Origin: an uncultured Succinivibrionaceae bacterium
Lineage (GTDB): Bacteria; Pseudomonadota; Gammaproteobacteria; Enterobacterales; Succinivibrionaceae
DNA: 64,000 bases
Assembly: GCA_900539665.1 (NCBI GenBank)
Contig: UQCV01000004.1
Span: 1-64,000 of the forward strand
Direction of reading: 5' to 3'
Shown here: positions 34,634 through 43,370 of the stretch, in pieces
How positions within the stretch are numbered: the stretch's first letter is position 1
Layout: the number at the start of each line of letters is the position of its first letter
Made by a program: the position numbers and the translations under genes
Notes under the pieces: model-generated
What the model saw: only the letters and a program-made list of their open reading frames with translations
Database searches by the model: none
What the model was told of the DNA's origin: nothing

Positions 34634-35689
34634 CTACTCGTTAGTATCGTCGCTTGAGCTCACAAAGACATTGACCGCTTGATCGCAACTTTCCGCCTGA
34701 GTAAATTGGTCAGCCATAAATTCAGCTCTGACCTGAGACACTAAGCGCTTAGGCACTAAACGGTCGTAGGTAATTTCGCCCACCCCGATAAATTCTGCTT
34801 GCGCTGCTGCTTCTTCCTTACCAATATAGATACGAATCGGCTGCGTGTCGGTTGTAAGCATATTAACAGGGCGAACCTTAATAACCTGGCCCCTTAAGAT
34901 CTTATGCGCTTCAAATTCTTCCAAGTAGATAATCGGTAAATCAGATACCGCGGTATCCACAGGCAGTAATAAAGCATCAAGCGCACTAAAAGCTGTAAAA
35001 CCATTACGATGAGCTTCTTCCGAAATGCGTTCGATATCCTCAAACGAAACCATACGGTCAGCAGGGTATGTAGAAACAGCAATACGGTCGAGTGCCTTAA
35101 CGTAAGCCCCACAACCTAAATATTCGCCGAGATCGTCGATTAAACTTCTAATGTAGGTTCCTTTGCTACAATGAACCCGCATCCGGCCTTCAGCCTTATG
35201 AGCGTCGTACCCTAAGAGGGTAAATTCGTAAATCACGATATCACGAGCTTCACGTGGAACTGTAATCCCCTTACGTGCATACTCATATAGTGGACGCCCT
35301 TCATACTTTAAAGCAGAGTACATACTTGGTACTTGTTTCTGGGCGCCGGTAAATTTTTCCATCGCCTGAAGCAACATCACTTCATCGAATTTAACTGGAG
35401 CTTCTTTAATCACTTCCCCTTCGGCATCAGAAGTGGTGGTTCTGAAACCAAAATGCGCTGTTACTTCATAAGTTTTATCGGCATCTAAAAGGTATTGTGA
35501 AAACTTAGTTGCTTCCCCTAAACAAATTGGGAGCATCCCTGTGGCTAAAGGATCAAGGGCGCCAGTATGACCGGCCTTCTTAGCATGAAAAATCCCGCGA
35601 ATGCGAATCATAGCATCATTAGAGGTGATTCCAAGAGGCTTGTTTAAAAGGAGCACTCCATTCACATCGCGTTTGCTTCTTCGGGGCAT
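34634..35689 (-). CDS. truB: tRNA pseudouridine-55 synthase
   Basis: Makes pseudouridine 55 in the T loop of tRNAs. The protein has 351 residues (E. coli 314). NKPLGITSND opens the fold, and the catalytic Asp46 is in GHTGALDPLATGMLP. KTYEVTAHFG and the conserved GTYIRSLIDDLG follow, with a PUA-type C-terminal part. The extra length is an acidic tail ending VFVSSSDDTNE. It is the last gene of the rimP-nusA-infB-rbfA-truB operon, 36 bases after rbfA. Confidence 0.96.
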   Translation of the reverse strand: MPRRSKRDVNGVLLLNKPLGITSNDAMIRIRGIFHAKKAGHTGALDPLATGMLPICLGEATKFSQYLLDADKTYEVTAHFGFRTTTSDAEGEVIKEAPVKFDEVMLLQAMEKFTGAQKQVPSMYSALKYEGRPLYEYARKGITVPREARDIVIYEFTLLGYDAHKAEGRMRVHCSKGTYIRSLIDDLGEYLGCGAYVKALDRIAVSTYPADRMVSFEDIERISEEAHRNGFTAFSALDALLLPVDTAVSDLPIIYLEEFEAHKILRGQVIKVRPVNMLTTDTQPIRIYIGKEEAAAQAEFIGVGEITYDRLVPKRLVSQVRAEFMADQFTQAESCDQAVNVFVSSSDDTNE

Positions 35690-35725
35690 TTAATCTTATT
35701 CTCCGCTTTTATTGGCTTAAGATTT

Positions 35726-36139
35726 TTAATCTTGGTTTTGAGCAGAAGACTCTTGAGTCTTATGTTCTTCTTTCTTTAATTCTTCATCTTGACGAATAGT
35801 CTTAGTGATAAGAGCGCTTAAACGCATCCCTTCATCAAGAGATTCATCATGACAAAATCTAATTTCAGGTACGGCTCTTAATTTCATAGCCTTACCAATT
35901 TGGGTGCGGACAAAGCCCGCAGCATTGTTAAGAACCTTAATTGAGGTTTTAACATTTTCCGGATCGTTATCCCAAAATGTTACAAAAATTTTGGCATACA
36001 TGAGGTCACCAGAGACACGCACATCGCTTACGGTAGCCATTTTTACGCGTGGATCTTTTAATTCACGTTGTAAAATCACAGCTACTTCACGCTTCATCTG
36101 TTGCGCTACTCGGTCAGCTCTCGAAAATTCTTTTTGCAT
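35726..36139 (-). CDS. rbfA: 30S ribosome-binding factor A
   Basis: Assists 16S rRNA 5'-end maturation and 30S assembly. The protein has 137 residues (E. coli 133). It begins [20 protein letters not shown], with the KH-like core [45 protein letters not shown] and a Lys/Glu-rich tail. It lies 105 bases after infB; the gap contains a GC hairpin listed separately. Confidence 0.96.
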   Translation of the reverse strand: MQKEFSRADRVAQQMKREVAVILQRELKDPRVKMATVSDVRVSGDLMYAKIFVTFWDNDPENVKTSIKVLNNAAGFVRTQIGKAMKLRAVPEIRFCHDESLDEGMRLSALITKTIRQDEELKKEEHKTQESSAQNQD

Positions 36140-36180
36140 ATTTTATCTTATATTGATTTATTAGCTTTTACATATACGGC

Positions 36181-36195
36181 AAGCCCCGGGGGCTT
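36181..36195. other. GC-rich hairpin between infB and rbfA
   Basis: AAGCCCC-G-GGGGCTT, a 7-bp perfect inverted repeat, within the 105-base gap. There is no T run on the operon strand, so it is more likely an mRNA processing or stability element than a terminator. Confidence 0.45.
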
Positions 36196-36244
36196 AGCTT
36201 TATGCTTTACCCAAGCCGGGACTCGCAATCATGAAGCTTAACTA

Positions 36245-38764
36245 TTATTCAAGAGTACGCTTCACTTCGATGTTTTCGAACACTTCGATCTGGTCGTTTA
36301 CACGAACGTCTTGATAGTTCTTAACGCCACAACCACATTCAAAGCCTGCCTTAACTTCAGCTACGTCATCCTTGAAGCGACGTAATGAGTCAAGTTCACC
36401 TTCGAAGATAACTACGTTGTCGCGAAGTACACGGATCGGAGCAGAACGCTTGATCATGCCTTCAAGCACCATACAGCCGGCAATGAGACCGAACTTAGGA
36501 TGTTTAAATACCTGACGTACTTCAGCCAAGCCAATGATTTGCTGCTTAACTTCAGAACCAAGTAAACCAGACATAGCTTGCTTAACTTCATCGATAAGGT
36601 CGTAAATTACGCTGTAGTAACGTACATCGATGTGTTCAGAGTCGATAACACGACGAGCAGAAGCATCAGCACGAACGTTAAAGCCTACTACGATTGCAGA
36701 TGATGCAGAGGCCAAAGTAGCATCGGTTTCGGTAATCCCACCAACGCCTTCGTAAATGATGTTAACCTTAACTTCATCGGTAGAAAGCTTAAGGAGAGAA
36801 TCACGAATAGCTTCTACAGAACCCTGTACGTCAGCCTTAAGAACGATATTGAGTTCATGAGCTGCGCCGTCCTGGAACATAGTAGCCAACTGGCTCTTCT
36901 TCTGCTTAGCAATCTTAAGTTCACGATACTTACCTTGACGGTAGTTAGCAACTTCACGTGCCTTCTTTTCATCACGAACTACGGTTGCTTCGTCACCAGA
37001 TACAGGCACCCCAGAAAGACCGAGGATTTCCACCGGAATAGAAGGACCTGCCGAAGTTACATTACGCCCAAGTTCGTCACGCATTGCACGAACCTTACCG
37101 TATTCAAGACCGCAAAGCACGATATCACCCACGTGGAGGGTACCTTGGTTAATGAGGATAGAAGCAACTGGACCACGACCCTTATCAAGACGAGCTTCGA
37201 TTACGACGCCTGACGCCATACCATCCTTAACCGCCTTAAGTTCAAGCACTTCAGCCTGTAAAAGGATTGCATCAAGTAAGTCATCAATCCCCACCCCAGT
37301 CTTAGCAGAAACCTTAACGAACTGAGTATCACCACCCATGTCTTCAGACATGATGCCGTAACGCATGAGTTCGTTTACTACGCGAGTAGGATCAGCTGTT
37401 GGCTTATCGATCTTGTTGATTGCTACTACGATAGGTACATTACCAGCCTTAGCGTGCTGAATAGCTTCGATAGTCTGAGGCATTACCCCGTCATCTGCTG
37501 CTACTACGAGTACTACGATATCGGTTGCCTTAGCCCCACGAGCACGCATAGCGGTAAACGCAGCATGGCCCGGAGTATCGAGGAAGGTAATCATACCGCC
37601 GTTCTTAGTTTTAACGTGATATGCACCGATGTGCTGGGTAATACCACCAGCTTCGCCTGAAGCAACCTTAGCCTTACGGATGTAGTCAAGCAAAGAGGTC
37701 TTACCATGGTCAACGTGACCCATGATAGTTACAACTGGCGCACGTGGTTCAGCCTTAGCTGCCATATCACGGTCGTTGAGCACTGCTTCTTCAAGTTCAT
37801 TTTCCTTACGGATAATAACCTTGTGCCCCATTTCTTCAGCTACTAACTGAGCGGTTTCCTGGTCGATAACTTGGTTAATAGTAACCATATCACCGAGCTT
37901 CATGATAACCTTGATTACTTCAGAAGCCTTTACAGCCATCTTTTGTGCGAGGTCAGAAACAGTGATAGTTTCGCCAATGACAACGTCACGCGCAACAGGA
38001 GCTACAGGCTTGTTAAAGCCGTGTTGCTGCTGGTTGAGCTTAGCTGCGTTACCCTTGAGCTTCTTATTGCCCTTTTGGTTACGACGACGTTCATCACGTT
38101 CTTCTTCTTCACGTGATTTACCCTTCTTTGCCTGGGTAGCATTACGACGACGGCCACGGTTTTCTTCTTCACGTTCCTGTTCTTCTTCTGCTTCTTTTAC
38201 GTAGCGAGAAGAGAATTCTTCGTCATAATCATTTTGGTGAGCCGCACGTTCAGCTTCTTCAGCTTCCCAACGCTTAGCATTTTCTTCCACCAAACGCTTA
38301 GCTTCTTCTTCCTGACGCTTAGTAGCTTCAATATTACGCGCTTGCGCTTCAGCTTCAGCCTTCTTACGGAATTCTTCACCTTCTTTTTCGTTGATGTTGT
38401 GCCTAGTAGCTTCTTTGATAATCTTGTTACGGCTTTCAAATTCAGCCTTTTTAGCCTTAGCTTCAGCTCGTGCTTTTTCTTCAGCCTGTGACTTGGCCTT
38501 AGCTTCTGCTTCAGCCTTAGCCTTTTCTTCAGCTTTCTTTCTAGCTTCAGCCTGAGCTAATGCTTCAGCTTCGGCTTTAGCCTTAGCTTCTTGTTCTTTA
38601 CGACGTTCGATATCTTCTCTATTTGGTTTAGTGAAGCTTCTCTTTTCGCGTACTTTTACTTCCACATCATCACCGCCATAGCTACGTAATGGTCTGGACT
38701 GACCGTTGCCGGTCTTGTTATTACGCTTTAAGGAAAGCTTTTTACTCTTATTATCATCTGACAT
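36245..38764 (-). CDS. infB: Translation initiation factor IF-2
   Basis: GTPase that places initiator tRNA on the 30S subunit. The protein has 839 residues (E. coli 890). Residues 1-230 form a low-complexity Lys/Glu/Ala-rich helical region with [14 protein letters not shown] repeats and RRR/EEE blocks. An IF2_N domain ([15 protein letters not shown]; here [16 protein letters not shown]) follows. The G domain has [17 protein letters not shown] (G1), DTPGHAAF (G3) and NKID (G4). Domains II to IV follow, ending in the fMet-tRNA-binding [14 protein letters not shown] region. It is in the nusA operon, 82 bases after nusA. An internal start giving a shorter IF2 form, as in E. coli, cannot be located from sequence alone. 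Confidence 0.98.
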   Translation of the reverse strand: MSDDNKSKKLSLKRNNKTGNGQSRPLRSYGGDDVEVKVREKRSFTKPNREDIERRKEQEAKAKAEAEALAQAEARKKAEEKAKAEAEAKAKSQAEEKARAEAKAKKAEFESRNKIIKEATRHNINEKEGEEFRKKAEAEAQARNIEATKRQEEEAKRLVEENAKRWEAEEAERAAHQNDYDEEFSSRYVKEAEEEQEREEENRGRRRNATQAKKGKSREEEERDERRRNQKGNKKLKGNAAKLNQQQHGFNKPVAPVARDVVIGETITVSDLAQKMAVKASEVIKVIMKLGDMVTINQVIDQETAQLVAEEMGHKVIIRKENELEEAVLNDRDMAAKAEPRAPVVTIMGHVDHGKTSLLDYIRKAKVASGEAGGITQHIGAYHVKTKNGGMITFLDTPGHAAFTAMRARGAKATDIVVLVVAADDGVMPQTIEAIQHAKAGNVPIVVAINKIDKPTADPTRVVNELMRYGIMSEDMGGDTQFVKVSAKTGVGIDDLLDAILLQAEVLELKAVKDGMASGVVIEARLDKGRGPVASILINQGTLHVGDIVLCGLEYGKVRAMRDELGRNVTSAGPSIPVEILGLSGVPVSGDEATVVRDEKKAREVANYRQGKYRELKIAKQKKSQLATMFQDGAAHELNIVLKADVQGSVEAIRDSLLKLSTDEVKVNIIYEGVGGITETDATLASASSAIVVGFNVRADASARRVIDSEHIDVRYYSVIYDLIDEVKQAMSGLLGSEVKQQIIGLAEVRQVFKHPKFGLIAGCMVLEGMIKRSAPIRVLRDNVVIFEGELDSLRRFKDDVAEVKAGFECGCGVKNYQDVRVNDQIEVFENIEVKRTLE

Positions 38765-38846
38765 TATTGTTTTTCCTAAATGGTTATTCTAAAAATAGTT
38801 CCGACCAAGAGCTTTAAGTGAGTTATTGATCGGAGCCTTCCTTAAA

Positions 38847-40394
38847 TTATTCAGCCTTTGGTTCTTCAGCTGCTTGTTCGTCCTTAAACCAAGTAGCATT
38901 ACGTGCAGCCATAATTAAATCGCCAGCACGCTTTTCATCGAAACCAGGAATATCAACGAGGTCATCAGTTACACATTCAGCAAGTTCATCAAGAGTTGCT
39001 ACTTCCTTGCTAGCGAGCGCGCGTACAGAGGCACTATCGAGACCAGGGAAGTTAAGAAGGTCGTCTGCCACCTTTCTCTTTGATGGAGTGCTGATATTCT
39101 GTAATGATTCAACCGCAATGCTCTGAAGCTTTTCAACCAATTCTTCATCGATGCCATCGATGCTGTTGATGATTTCTTGTGGTTCAACATATGCGATTTC
39201 TTCTACAGATTCAAAGCCAGCATCAACTAAGGCTTGAGCAAAATCTTCATCCACGCTTAATACTTCAGCAAACATGCTGCTTAAACGGTTGTTCTTATCA
39301 GATTCACGCTTATCCATATCTTCAACGGTAAGTACGTTAATCTTCCAACCAACGAGCTGTGAAGCTAAACGTACATTCTGACCGTTAGTACCGATAGCAA
39401 GAGCGTACTTATCTTTTTCCACGCCGATTTCAACTACATTCTTTTCTTTATCGATGTAAACCTTACGTACTTCAGCCGGAGCCATAGCCGCAATTACATA
39501 CTTAGAAAAATCTTCGTTGTAAGCAATCACGTCGATCTTTTCGTTGCAAAGTTCGTTGCGAACGTTATTTACACGTGCGCCCTTCATCCCGATACATGCC
39601 CCAACTGGGTCGATGCGACGGTCTTTAGCACGAATAGCCACCTTAGCACGTAAACCTGGATCGCAAACTACGTTTACAATTTCAAGCTGACCTTCACCAA
39701 TTTCAGGTACTTCGATAGTTAAAAGTTCCTTCAAGAAACCTGGGCTAGTACGGCTAACTTCAAGCTGTGCACCTTTGTTGGCCTCTTGTTTGATTGGTAA
39801 AAGCAAGCTACGTACACGGTCTCCGTTGTGGAAGCTGTCACGTGGAAGCATATTATCACGGCGTAAAATAGCTTCTGCATTGTTGCCTAAATCAAGGAAT
39901 ACGGTATCACGAGTTACACGCTTAACGATACCAACCACAACCTTACCTACTTGATCACGGAACATGTCGATAAGCTGCTGACGTTCAGCTTCTTTAACTT
40001 TTTGCTGTAATACCTGCTTTACAGTCTGGGCAGTAATACGATCGAAAATTGAACCATGGCTGGTTTTAGTCTTAACGGTCTTTTCTGCATCGAGTAATTC
40101 TTCAACGTAATCACCAGCTACAATGTTAGGGTCATCAAGACGTGCAGCTTCGAGGGTAATTTCGCGTGATGGAAGATCAAGCTGACCTTCAGTGTCAACT
40201 ACAAGCCAACGTCTAGTGATAGTGAAGTCACCAGTTTTTTGTTCAATGGAGCACTTGATATCTACATCCAAACCTTGAAACTTCTTTTTGGCTGCAGTTG
40301 CTAAAGCTACTTCAAGAGCTTCAAATACGGCTTGACGAGAGATTGCCTTTTCATTGGACATTGCTTCTACAATCTGTAAAATTTCTTTTGCCAT
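38847..40394 (-). CDS. nusA: Transcription elongation/termination factor NusA
   Basis: Modulates pausing, intrinsic termination and antitermination. The protein has 515 residues (E. coli 495). The N-terminal RNAP-binding domain (ILQIVEAMSNEKAISRQAVFEALE), S1 domain, and KH1/KH2 domains (VGACIGMKGARVNNVRNEL; ALAIGTNGQNVRLASQLVGW) are followed by two C-terminal acidic repeats of the gammaproteobacterial type (EEIAYVEPQEI; TLDELAECVTDDLVDIPG). The gene is 29 bases after rimP. In E. coli NusA works with SuhB, which is also encoded in this window. Confidence 0.98.
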   Translation of the reverse strand: MAKEILQIVEAMSNEKAISRQAVFEALEVALATAAKKKFQGLDVDIKCSIEQKTGDFTITRRWLVVDTEGQLDLPSREITLEAARLDDPNIVAGDYVEELLDAEKTVKTKTSHGSIFDRITAQTVKQVLQQKVKEAERQQLIDMFRDQVGKVVVGIVKRVTRDTVFLDLGNNAEAILRRDNMLPRDSFHNGDRVRSLLLPIKQEANKGAQLEVSRTSPGFLKELLTIEVPEIGEGQLEIVNVVCDPGLRAKVAIRAKDRRIDPVGACIGMKGARVNNVRNELCNEKIDVIAYNEDFSKYVIAAMAPAEVRKVYIDKEKNVVEIGVEKDKYALAIGTNGQNVRLASQLVGWKINVLTVEDMDKRESDKNNRLSSMFAEVLSVDEDFAQALVDAGFESVEEIAYVEPQEIINSIDGIDEELVEKLQSIAVESLQNISTPSKRKVADDLLNFPGLDSASVRALASKEVATLDELAECVTDDLVDIPGFDEKRAGDLIMAARNATWFKDEQAAEEPKAE

Positions 40395-40423
40395 TTACAT
40401 TATTTCCCTGATAACTGCCAATA

Positions 40424-40879
40424 TTAAATAATCGGTACGAGTTGTGCCTTGCTTACGTTTGGATAAACGAGTTCAGCCACTTCCCCATCACACAAAAGGT
40501 GAAGCACATCGCCTTCAACTTTTTGTAATACACCGCGGAAATGTCTGCGTCCACCAACAGGAATGCTTAAATCAATAACCATTTCACTGCCAACGTAGGC
40601 ACATAACTGTTCAAACGTAAAGAGAATGCGATCGAGACCTGGAGATGACACTTCAAGTGTATAGGCGTTCTTGAAGAAGTCCTCTACGTCAAGTATGCCG
40701 TTAATCTGCTGAGTAACATCACCGCATTCATCAACATTAATGCCGCCTTCCTTGTCAACATAGATCTGAAGCAATGGATGGCGTGGATTCTTATTTACCT
40801 TAACACCCCAAAGCTTAACCCCTAATTCTTCAAGAGCAGGAGTTATCGCCTGAGCAATCTTTTCTTCAATGGTCTGCAA
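40424..40879 (-). CDS. rimP: Ribosome maturation factor RimP
   Basis: 30S assembly factor, 151 residues (E. coli 150). Landmarks are ALEELGVKLWGV, LQIYVDKEGGINVDECGDVTQQI and LEVSSPGLDRILF. The start codon is TTG; GGAG lies eight bases upstream with AAGG directly adjacent. It is the first gene of the operon. A terminator-like hairpin stands only about 30 bases upstream of the start, suggesting premature termination control. Confidence 0.94.
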   Translation of the reverse strand: MQTIEEKIAQAITPALEELGVKLWGVKVNKNPRHPLLQIYVDKEGGINVDECGDVTQQINGILDVEDFFKNAYTLEVSSPGLDRILFTFEQLCAYVGSEMVIDLSIPVGGRRHFRGVLQKVEGDVLHLLCDGEVAELVYPNVSKAQLVPII

Positions 40880-40904
40880 ACCTTATCTCCGTATAAACGT
40901 ATAA

Positions 40905-40936
40905 TAAAAAAGCCCCGGACATTTCTGACCGGAGCT
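40905..40936 (-). terminator. Terminator-like hairpin in the rimP-nusA leader
   Basis: On the minus strand AGCTCCGG/CCGGGGCT (8 bp with one G-T pair, 10-base loop) is followed by TTTTTT. It ends about 25 bases before the rimP start, so it is either the end of an upstream transcript or an attenuator for the nusA operon. No upstream minus-strand gene exists within 1 kb, which favours an attenuator. Confidence 0.7.
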
Positions 40937-40989
40937 CTCTCTGATCTAGATTTTAATTTGCGAGAGAAGAACAGCCTATCTGTATTTAT

Positions 40990-41020
40990 TTTACAGATTG
41001 CGCCGTATTTCCAGGGTCAA
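40990..41020 (-). promoter_or_regulatory. Tentative promoter of the rimP operon
   Basis: TTGACC (41015-41020) and TGTAAA (40990-40995) on the minus strand, with a 19-base spacer. The spacing is long, so this is weak; the implied leader includes the hairpin at 40905-40936. Confidence 0.3.
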
Positions 41021-41808
41021 TCCCATGGACATTCCTCACAAATTTGCTTTATAAAAGCCACTTTATTTTTAAGTTTATTCTTTAAAACCAAAGCTTAGCT
41101 TTTATAAATGGTATCTTAAACACGAGAACTCAAGATTCTCTGTGTATTAAAATACGTCCACATTATGCGCTAAAAAAGTAGGATTAGTCAAGTAGAATTT
41201 ATCACGCTCCAAGCACACTTCACAAGTAAAATGAGCGTAAATTCAGTCATTGCAAAAGTTTCCTTTAGGACCAATACTTTAAAAGCGGCCTCAAAACAAA
41301 ATTCAAAACCACCCCTCTCTCGAATGACTAAGCCAAAAAGAAGTCTCAATAAAACCATTAAACCTTAGTTTTTGCACCAAAATATCACCCCAAAACAATG
41401 CATCAAAGTCGACAATTCCCATTTACGAAGCAAAACATTATGCCTTTTCCTAGTTTTATAGTTCCTTCATTTGCTCATAAAATTTGATTTTAAAAAATAT
41501 TATTCTTCTTTTTAAGTCTTAGCTCGTTTTTTATCCCTTAGTGGTTTTACTTTGGTTTTACGTAGCTATTATCTAAGGTTAATGTTTAATCTGTAAGATC
41601 ATAGATTTAGGTCTAGCTACATAAACATAAGCTCCGAAGAGCCGTTCTTGTAGCTGGCGCCTCAAATGAGGCTACCCATCTAGCACCTAATGCAAGTAAG
41701 CACGGACTCAAGTAAGTTTTGGCCCAAGTAAAGTGGGTTTTCTAACTTGCTAGCTTTTATGGTTATCAAGCTTTTATACGCCAAATTAGACCTAACATAT
41801 GTTGTAAA
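41021..41808. other. Intergenic region, no gene seen
   Basis: AT-rich stretch upstream of rimP and beside the IS605 relic. No ORF of credible composition. Confidence 0.35.
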
Positions 41809-41818
41809 GTGACATCCT

Positions 41819-41840
41819 CCCCCACCTATAGAGGTGGGGG
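41819..41840. repeat. Right-end hairpin of the miniature element
   Basis: Perfect 9-bp stem CCCCCACCT / AGGTGGGGG with a 4-base loop ATAG. Confidence 0.8.
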
Positions 41841-41977
41841 CTTCCCACCGATAAGATAGGTTCAGTTCTCGCTCAAGCACTCTAATGAGTACAGTATCAA
41901 CGAGCTAACCCCGTGTGTCCCACGGTTCTATGTTTTGAATTTATGCAGTTACTAACCGCATACCTTCATTTTTTATA

Positions 41978-42007
41978 TTTATAGCATAATGTTTAGAAAG
42001 CTGTCAA
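41978..42007 (-). promoter_or_regulatory. Promoter inside the miniature IS605 element
   Basis: TTGACA (42002-42007) and TATAAA (41978-41983) with an 18-base spacer, reading into the element toward its right end. Transcription would yield an RNA of about 150 bases without a useful ORF. Confidence 0.55.
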
Positions 42008-42216
42008 GTAGATTTCGGCAATTCATCTCACCACCTTAGAGGTGGGGGACTTCTTGCCGAGTTCTGTTAAATTACTTCCTAAGTTTCTTCTATTTTTCCT
42101 TCTTCCTTATAAATAGTCTTTTATTACTTAGAATGCAGATTTGAAAGCAGTTTTTAAGACAAACATGGAAAAATGAAACCGACCTGGGATATGTTTTTTA
42201 GAGATATTAGTTTGGG

Positions 42217-42232
42217 TGGCATATAGCTTGCA
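42217..42232 (+). promoter_or_regulatory. Sigma-54-type promoter upstream of cspD
   Basis: TGGCATATAGCTTGCA has the invariant GG and GC ten bases apart and the TTGCA -12 element. The implied start is about 42243, giving a 114-base leader for cspD. Confidence 0.5.
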
Positions 42233-42356
42233 CTATTACTTAACAATTACATAAGTAGCGGACTTAAGCTTAGATAAAACTCGTTTAATAAAACTCATTT
42301 GATTAAAATTCGTTTAAATATTTATGCTACCTTTCGCAGCATCAAAGGAGAACAAT

Positions 42357-42575
42357 ATGTCCAAAGGCACAGTTAAATGGTTTAACAACACCAAAGGTTT
42401 TGGCTTCATCTGCCCTGATGATGGCGGTCAAGATGTGTTTGCACACTACTCAACTATTGATATGACTGGTTACAAAACTTTAAAACAGGGTCAGCCTGTT
42501 ACTTATGAAACCGAAAAAGGTGAAAAAGGTTTTCATGCCATCAATGTTGTTCCGCTTCCAATGGTTAACGAATAA
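42357..42575 (+). CDS. cspD: Cold-shock-domain protein CspD
   Basis: 72 residues; the ATG at 42357 follows AAAGGAGA, while a frame start 11 codons earlier lies ahead of the Shine-Dalgarno. RNP1 KGFGFI and RNP2-like VFAHYS are intact. The stretch FGFICPDDGGQDVFAHYSTI and GYKTLKQGQ match E. coli CspD rather than CspA. E. coli CspD binds single-stranded nucleic acid and inhibits replication in stationary phase; it is not cold-induced. It is monocistronic with a good terminator. Confidence 0.92.
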   Translation: MSKGTVKWFNNTKGFGFICPDDGGQDVFAHYSTIDMTGYKTLKQGQPVTYETEKGEKGFHAINVVPLPMVNE

Positions 42576-42590
42576 AAAAACGACTTTCAT

Positions 42591-42614
42591 CCCACACGCA
42601 AGCGTGTGGGTTTT
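42591..42614 (+). terminator. Terminator after cspD
   Basis: 9-bp perfect stem CCCACACGC/GCGTGTGGG with a 2-base loop, followed by TTTT. Confidence 0.85.
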
Positions 42615-43370
42615 ACGTCGCAATTTATAACATCTGATGATTACTTATTGCTTTTTTTTTAAAATTGTTCCAACGTTAATATCGAATCACCCACACTTTA
42701 AAATCAAACCGTCCCGACTTTAAAATCAAACCGACCAGATTTTAAAATGCCGTACTAAAAAGGCTTAAACCACCAACAATTTCACTTTTAGAATTTAACA
42801 ATTGTACGTATTCCTTTTCCTCTAACAAAAACTTATAAAACAAGGATATAAGCATCATAATTTCACAAAAAAACATAGATCACATTTTATTAATAGATTT
42901 TTACATGTTTGTGAATACCATAAAATAAAACTACCTTATTCTATAGTAGAATCAATGGAGTGTTGAGAATAAATTATGTTACACAAATGTGTGCATTAAA
43001 CATTTAATTGAATATAGGGCTTAGTTTTTTTAATAATCACTTAGCCTTTAAGCTAGGCAAGGTTTTTCATCCTATGGCTTAAAACTATTTTCAAAGTCAG
43101 CACTAAACTAAAACACATTAGACGTAAGAAAAAAACAGTAGTCCAGACAAGTTTTCATTTATTCATGACCGGAATCCTCGAAAACATTATTTGGAAAATT
43201 CTAAAAGAATTTAGGTAGGTAATAGCTAAAGCACCTACTTCTCTACCACTACTACAAATTAACTTCTATCGTGTATAGTGCTTGAGCGTCGACATCAATG
43301 CTTATTAACATACAATTAGAACAAGCCTTGACCTAAAGTAAAGGCCAACACAAGAATAAGAAGGATGCAC
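42615..43370. other. Intergenic region with 22-bp tandem repeats
   Basis: No gene. Two full copies and one partial copy of a 22-base unit beginning ACTTTAAAATCAAACCG lie at 42695-42716, 42717-42738 and 42739-42753. The rest is AT-rich and unremarkable. AAGAAGGA precedes the next ATG. Confidence 0.5.
42695..42753. repeat. 22-bp direct tandem repeat, about 2.6 copies
   Basis: Units start at 42695, 42717 and 42739. The first two share the 17-base core ACTTTAAAATCAAACCG; the third diverges after TTTTAAAAT. Confidence 0.7.

Larger units (their letters stand above)
41809..42050 (-). mobile_element. Miniature IS605/IS1341-type element with no transposase
   Basis: Read on the minus strand, it has an end hairpin CCACCT-cta-AGGTGG (42031-42045) and a promoter TTGACA-18-TATAAA. 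Its ATG frame is only five codons (MKVCG). Next comes a stretch ending like a tnpB 3' end, then the right-end hairpin CCCCCACCT-4-AGGTGGGGG (41819-41840) and GGATGTCAC. Both ends are kept while tnpA and almost all of tnpB are missing. The 3' part has the position and shape of an omega-RNA. Assignment is by the end structures, not by a protein match. Confidence 0.6.

Noticed and set aside
41680..41880. 66-codon minus-strand frame in the miniature IS605 element
   Set aside because: It is an out-of-frame reading through the terminal hairpin; no start signals.
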